A stretch of DNA of 64,000 nucleotides, from assembly GCA_028768545.1 (NCBI GenBank), contig CP054838.1, positions 4,027,001 to 4,091,000 of the forward strand, in the 5' to 3' direction. The DNA comes from Desulfobacter sp. (GTDB lineage: Bacteria; Desulfobacterota; Desulfobacteria; Desulfobacterales; Desulfobacteraceae). The notes under the pieces were generated by a model. The model was given only the letters and a program-made list of their open reading frames with translations, searched no databases and had not been told where the DNA came from. Of the stretch, positions 62,639-64,000 are shown piece after piece. The position numbers and the translations under genes are program-made. How positions within the stretch are numbered: position 1 is the stretch's first letter; every line of letters starts with the position of its first letter.

Positions 62639-63883
62639 ATGAAGATTACGGTCCCGTACGGAAAAGAGGGGTCAATGTCAGCCCATCTGGATGATGCAAT
62701 CAATGTCAGCTTTCTGGAAGCCAATGATGTGGATATCCAGGATGAAGACAAGACCATTGAAGATTCCATCTTAAATCCCATCAATTCCAAACATTTCAAA
62801 TCGTTTTTATCCGACGCCAAAAAGGTGCTGGTCATTGTCAATGATGCCACAAGACCCACCCCCACCCAAAAGGTGCTGGACGTTATTTTCGATGATTTAA
62901 GCAAAACCCGGTTCAACTTCATCATTGCCACAGGCGCCCACAGAGGGCCCAGTGAAGAAGAGTATCTCCAGATCTTCGGTGCTTATTATGAAAAAATCAA
63001 AGACAGAATCATTGTCCACGATGCCAGAAAAGAAGAAGACCAGGTCCTGATCGGCAAATCTTCCAACGGGACTGAGATGTATGTCAACCGAGCCGGGGTG
63101 GAGGCGGATAAATTCATTATTATCTCTTCGGTGGAACCCCATTATTTTGCAGGGTATACCGGTGGCAGAAAATCATTTCTCCCGGGCATTGCCGGATACA
63201 AGACCATTGAACAGAACCATAAGCTGGCCCTGGTACCCGAGGCAAAGGCCCTGGCCCTGGAGAATAACCCGGTCCATGAAGACATGATCGATGCCATCAA
63301 AACCGTAAAACAGGAAATCTTTTCCATCATGACGGTGCTGGACAAGCATCATAAAGTCTATGCCACCTGTTCAGGGCACATCAACGATTCTTTCCATGCC
63401 GCCATTGACCGTGCCAACGAGGTATTTGCAGCCAAGCTTGACCAAAAGGCCGACATTGTGGTCTCTGTGGTAAAATTTCCCCAGGATATTGACCTTTACC
63501 AGGCCCAAAAGGGCATTGACAATGCCAAGCTGGCCCTGAAAAAAAACGGGATCATGATTCTTGTGGCCAAGTGCCGCTGCGGCATCGGCGGCAAGGCCTT
63601 TGCAGATCTTCTAGGCTCCTGCGACACGCCCAAGGCTGCACTTGAAAAAATTGAAAAAGGCTATGTGTTAGGATATCACAAGGCCGCTAAAATGGCTGAA
63701 ATAGGGCTTTGGGCACAGATGTGGGGGGTCACGGACGTTGAGCCGGATGTGATTTCAAAATTATTTATCACCCCTTTTTCCGATCTTCAGACGGCCCTTG
63801 ATCAGGCCATTGCGGAAAAAGGCAAAGAGGCATCTGTTCTTTTTATCATGGACGGCGGACTTACCGTGCCTTTAGTCAAGTAA
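62639..63883 (+). CDS. larA: Nickel-dependent lactate racemase family protein (LarA)
   Basis: 414 residues. Conserved LarA stretches: VIVNDATRPTPT (about residue 66), IATGAHRGPSEEEY (H about 100), VHDAR (about 126), and SVEPHYFAGYTGGRKSFLPGIAGYKT (about 165-190), where the lysine after R is the one that carries the nickel-pincer cofactor in the lactate racemase. It interconverts D- and L-lactate or a related 2-hydroxy acid. It lies 10 bp after the Fe-S gene (GGAG upstream), so the three genes form one operon for using both lactate isomers. No larB, larC or larE is in the window. Confidence 0.9.
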   Translation: MKITVPYGKEGSMSAHLDDAINVSFLEANDVDIQDEDKTIEDSILNPINSKHFKSFLSDAKKVLVIVNDATRPTPTQKVLDVIFDDLSKTRFNFIIATGAHRGPSEEEYLQIFGAYYEKIKDRIIVHDARKEEDQVLIGKSSNGTEMYVNRAGVEADKFIIISSVEPHYFAGYTGGRKSFLPGIAGYKTIEQNHKLALVPEAKALALENNPVHEDMIDAIKTVKQEIFSIMTVLDKHHKVYATCSGHINDSFHAAIDRANEVFAAKLDQKADIVVSVVKFPQDIDLYQAQKGIDNAKLALKKNGIMILVAKCRCGIGGKAFADLLGSCDTPKAALEKIEKGYVLGYHKAAKMAEIGLWAQMWGVTDVEPDVISKLFITPFSDLQTALDQAIAEKGKEASVLFIMDGGLTVPLVK

Positions 63884-63919
63884 AGGTCCTCCACAACAAC
63901 CATACTTAAAAACAGACAA

Positions 63920-63944
63920 CAGCCTGTGAACCTTTCACAGGCTG
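63920..63944 (+). terminator. Hairpin downstream of larA
   Basis: CAGCCTGTGAA and TTCACAGGCTG form a perfect 11-bp stem with a 3-base loop, 36 bp after the larA stop. There is no U-run, so the effect on transcription is uncertain. Confidence 0.5.
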
Positions 63945-63967
63945 AGGCTGCCTTAAAAGTGACCCAT

Positions 63968-64000
63968 GAATATCATTGAACAAAACCACGAAATTTTAAA
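63968..64000 (+). CDS. Possible start of a further gene (cut by window end)
   Basis: An ATG at 63968 opens a frame (MNIIEQNHEIL) that runs to the end of the window. No Shine-Dalgarno is clear and only 11 codons are visible, so this is only a possible start of the next gene. Confidence 0.25.

Overview
The window looks like a piece of chromosome from an anaerobic, sulfate-reducing member of the Desulfobacterota, probably Desulfobacteraceae-like. The basis is gene content only: two reductive activators of corrinoid proteins, a TRAP transporter, a GlcD-type dehydrogenase next to an Fe-S/FlpD-type electron-transfer protein and a nickel lactate racemase, a DUF6178-like protein, many multi-domain sensor kinases and a cobalamin riboswitch. 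There is no rRNA or marker gene, so the placement is an inference.

Layout. 1-1.4 kb: 3' end of an RND efflux pump. 1.4-9.3 kb: a minus-strand operon (Lrp/AsnC regulator, RocB-like M20 peptidase, TRAP DctP-Q-M, PLP amino-acid racemase, then an M14-like membrane-anchored peptidase), which reads as an amino-acid or peptide uptake and processing unit. 9.5-11.7 kb: a large LOG-domain protein. 11.8-24.8 kb: a decaying, IS-rich zone. It holds a chemoreceptor gene split by an IS256-family element, an octamer tandem repeat beside a sigma-54 promoter, a sucrose operon (fructokinase, sucrose-phosphate synthase/phosphatase, sucrose phosphorylase) in which all three genes carry disabling lesions, a META-domain lipoprotein with a nonsense codon, and an ISAs1 element with a second IS256 copy nested in it. 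23.6-26 kb: a DUF294 nucleotidyltransferase and an HD-GYP protein.

26-31.7 kb: a compact operon of a FadR-type regulator, GlpD, an FGGY kinase and an alkyl-DHAP-synthase-like flavoenzyme. A FadR-like operator overlaps its -10 box, which suggests acyl-CoA-controlled glycerol or ether-lipid metabolism. 31.8-33.9 kb: a phosphopantetheinyl transferase, a malonyltransferase and an acyltransferase that has lost its catalytic core. 34-42 kb: a hybrid histidine kinase, RdgB, a nitroreductase, a B12-binding radical SAM/TPR protein, a DUF6178-like protein and a frameshifted second phosphopantetheinyl transferase. 42-47.4 kb: a two-component signalling cluster, with a G9 tract at a kinase/receiver junction.

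47.4-56.3 kb: small genes, a cobalamin riboswitch with no recognised target, a PadR regulator and an Fe-S protein, a solute-binding protein, a small secreted repeat protein, and a broken gene next to a third (amber-mutated) IS256 copy and an intact IS4-family element. 56.4-63.9 kb: two overlapping RACo-like activator genes, then a divergent lactate module (GlcD-like dehydrogenase, Fe-S/FlpD fusion, LarA). Many genes here are broken by single-base changes. Either the region is really decaying or the assembly contains errors, and read-level data would tell which.
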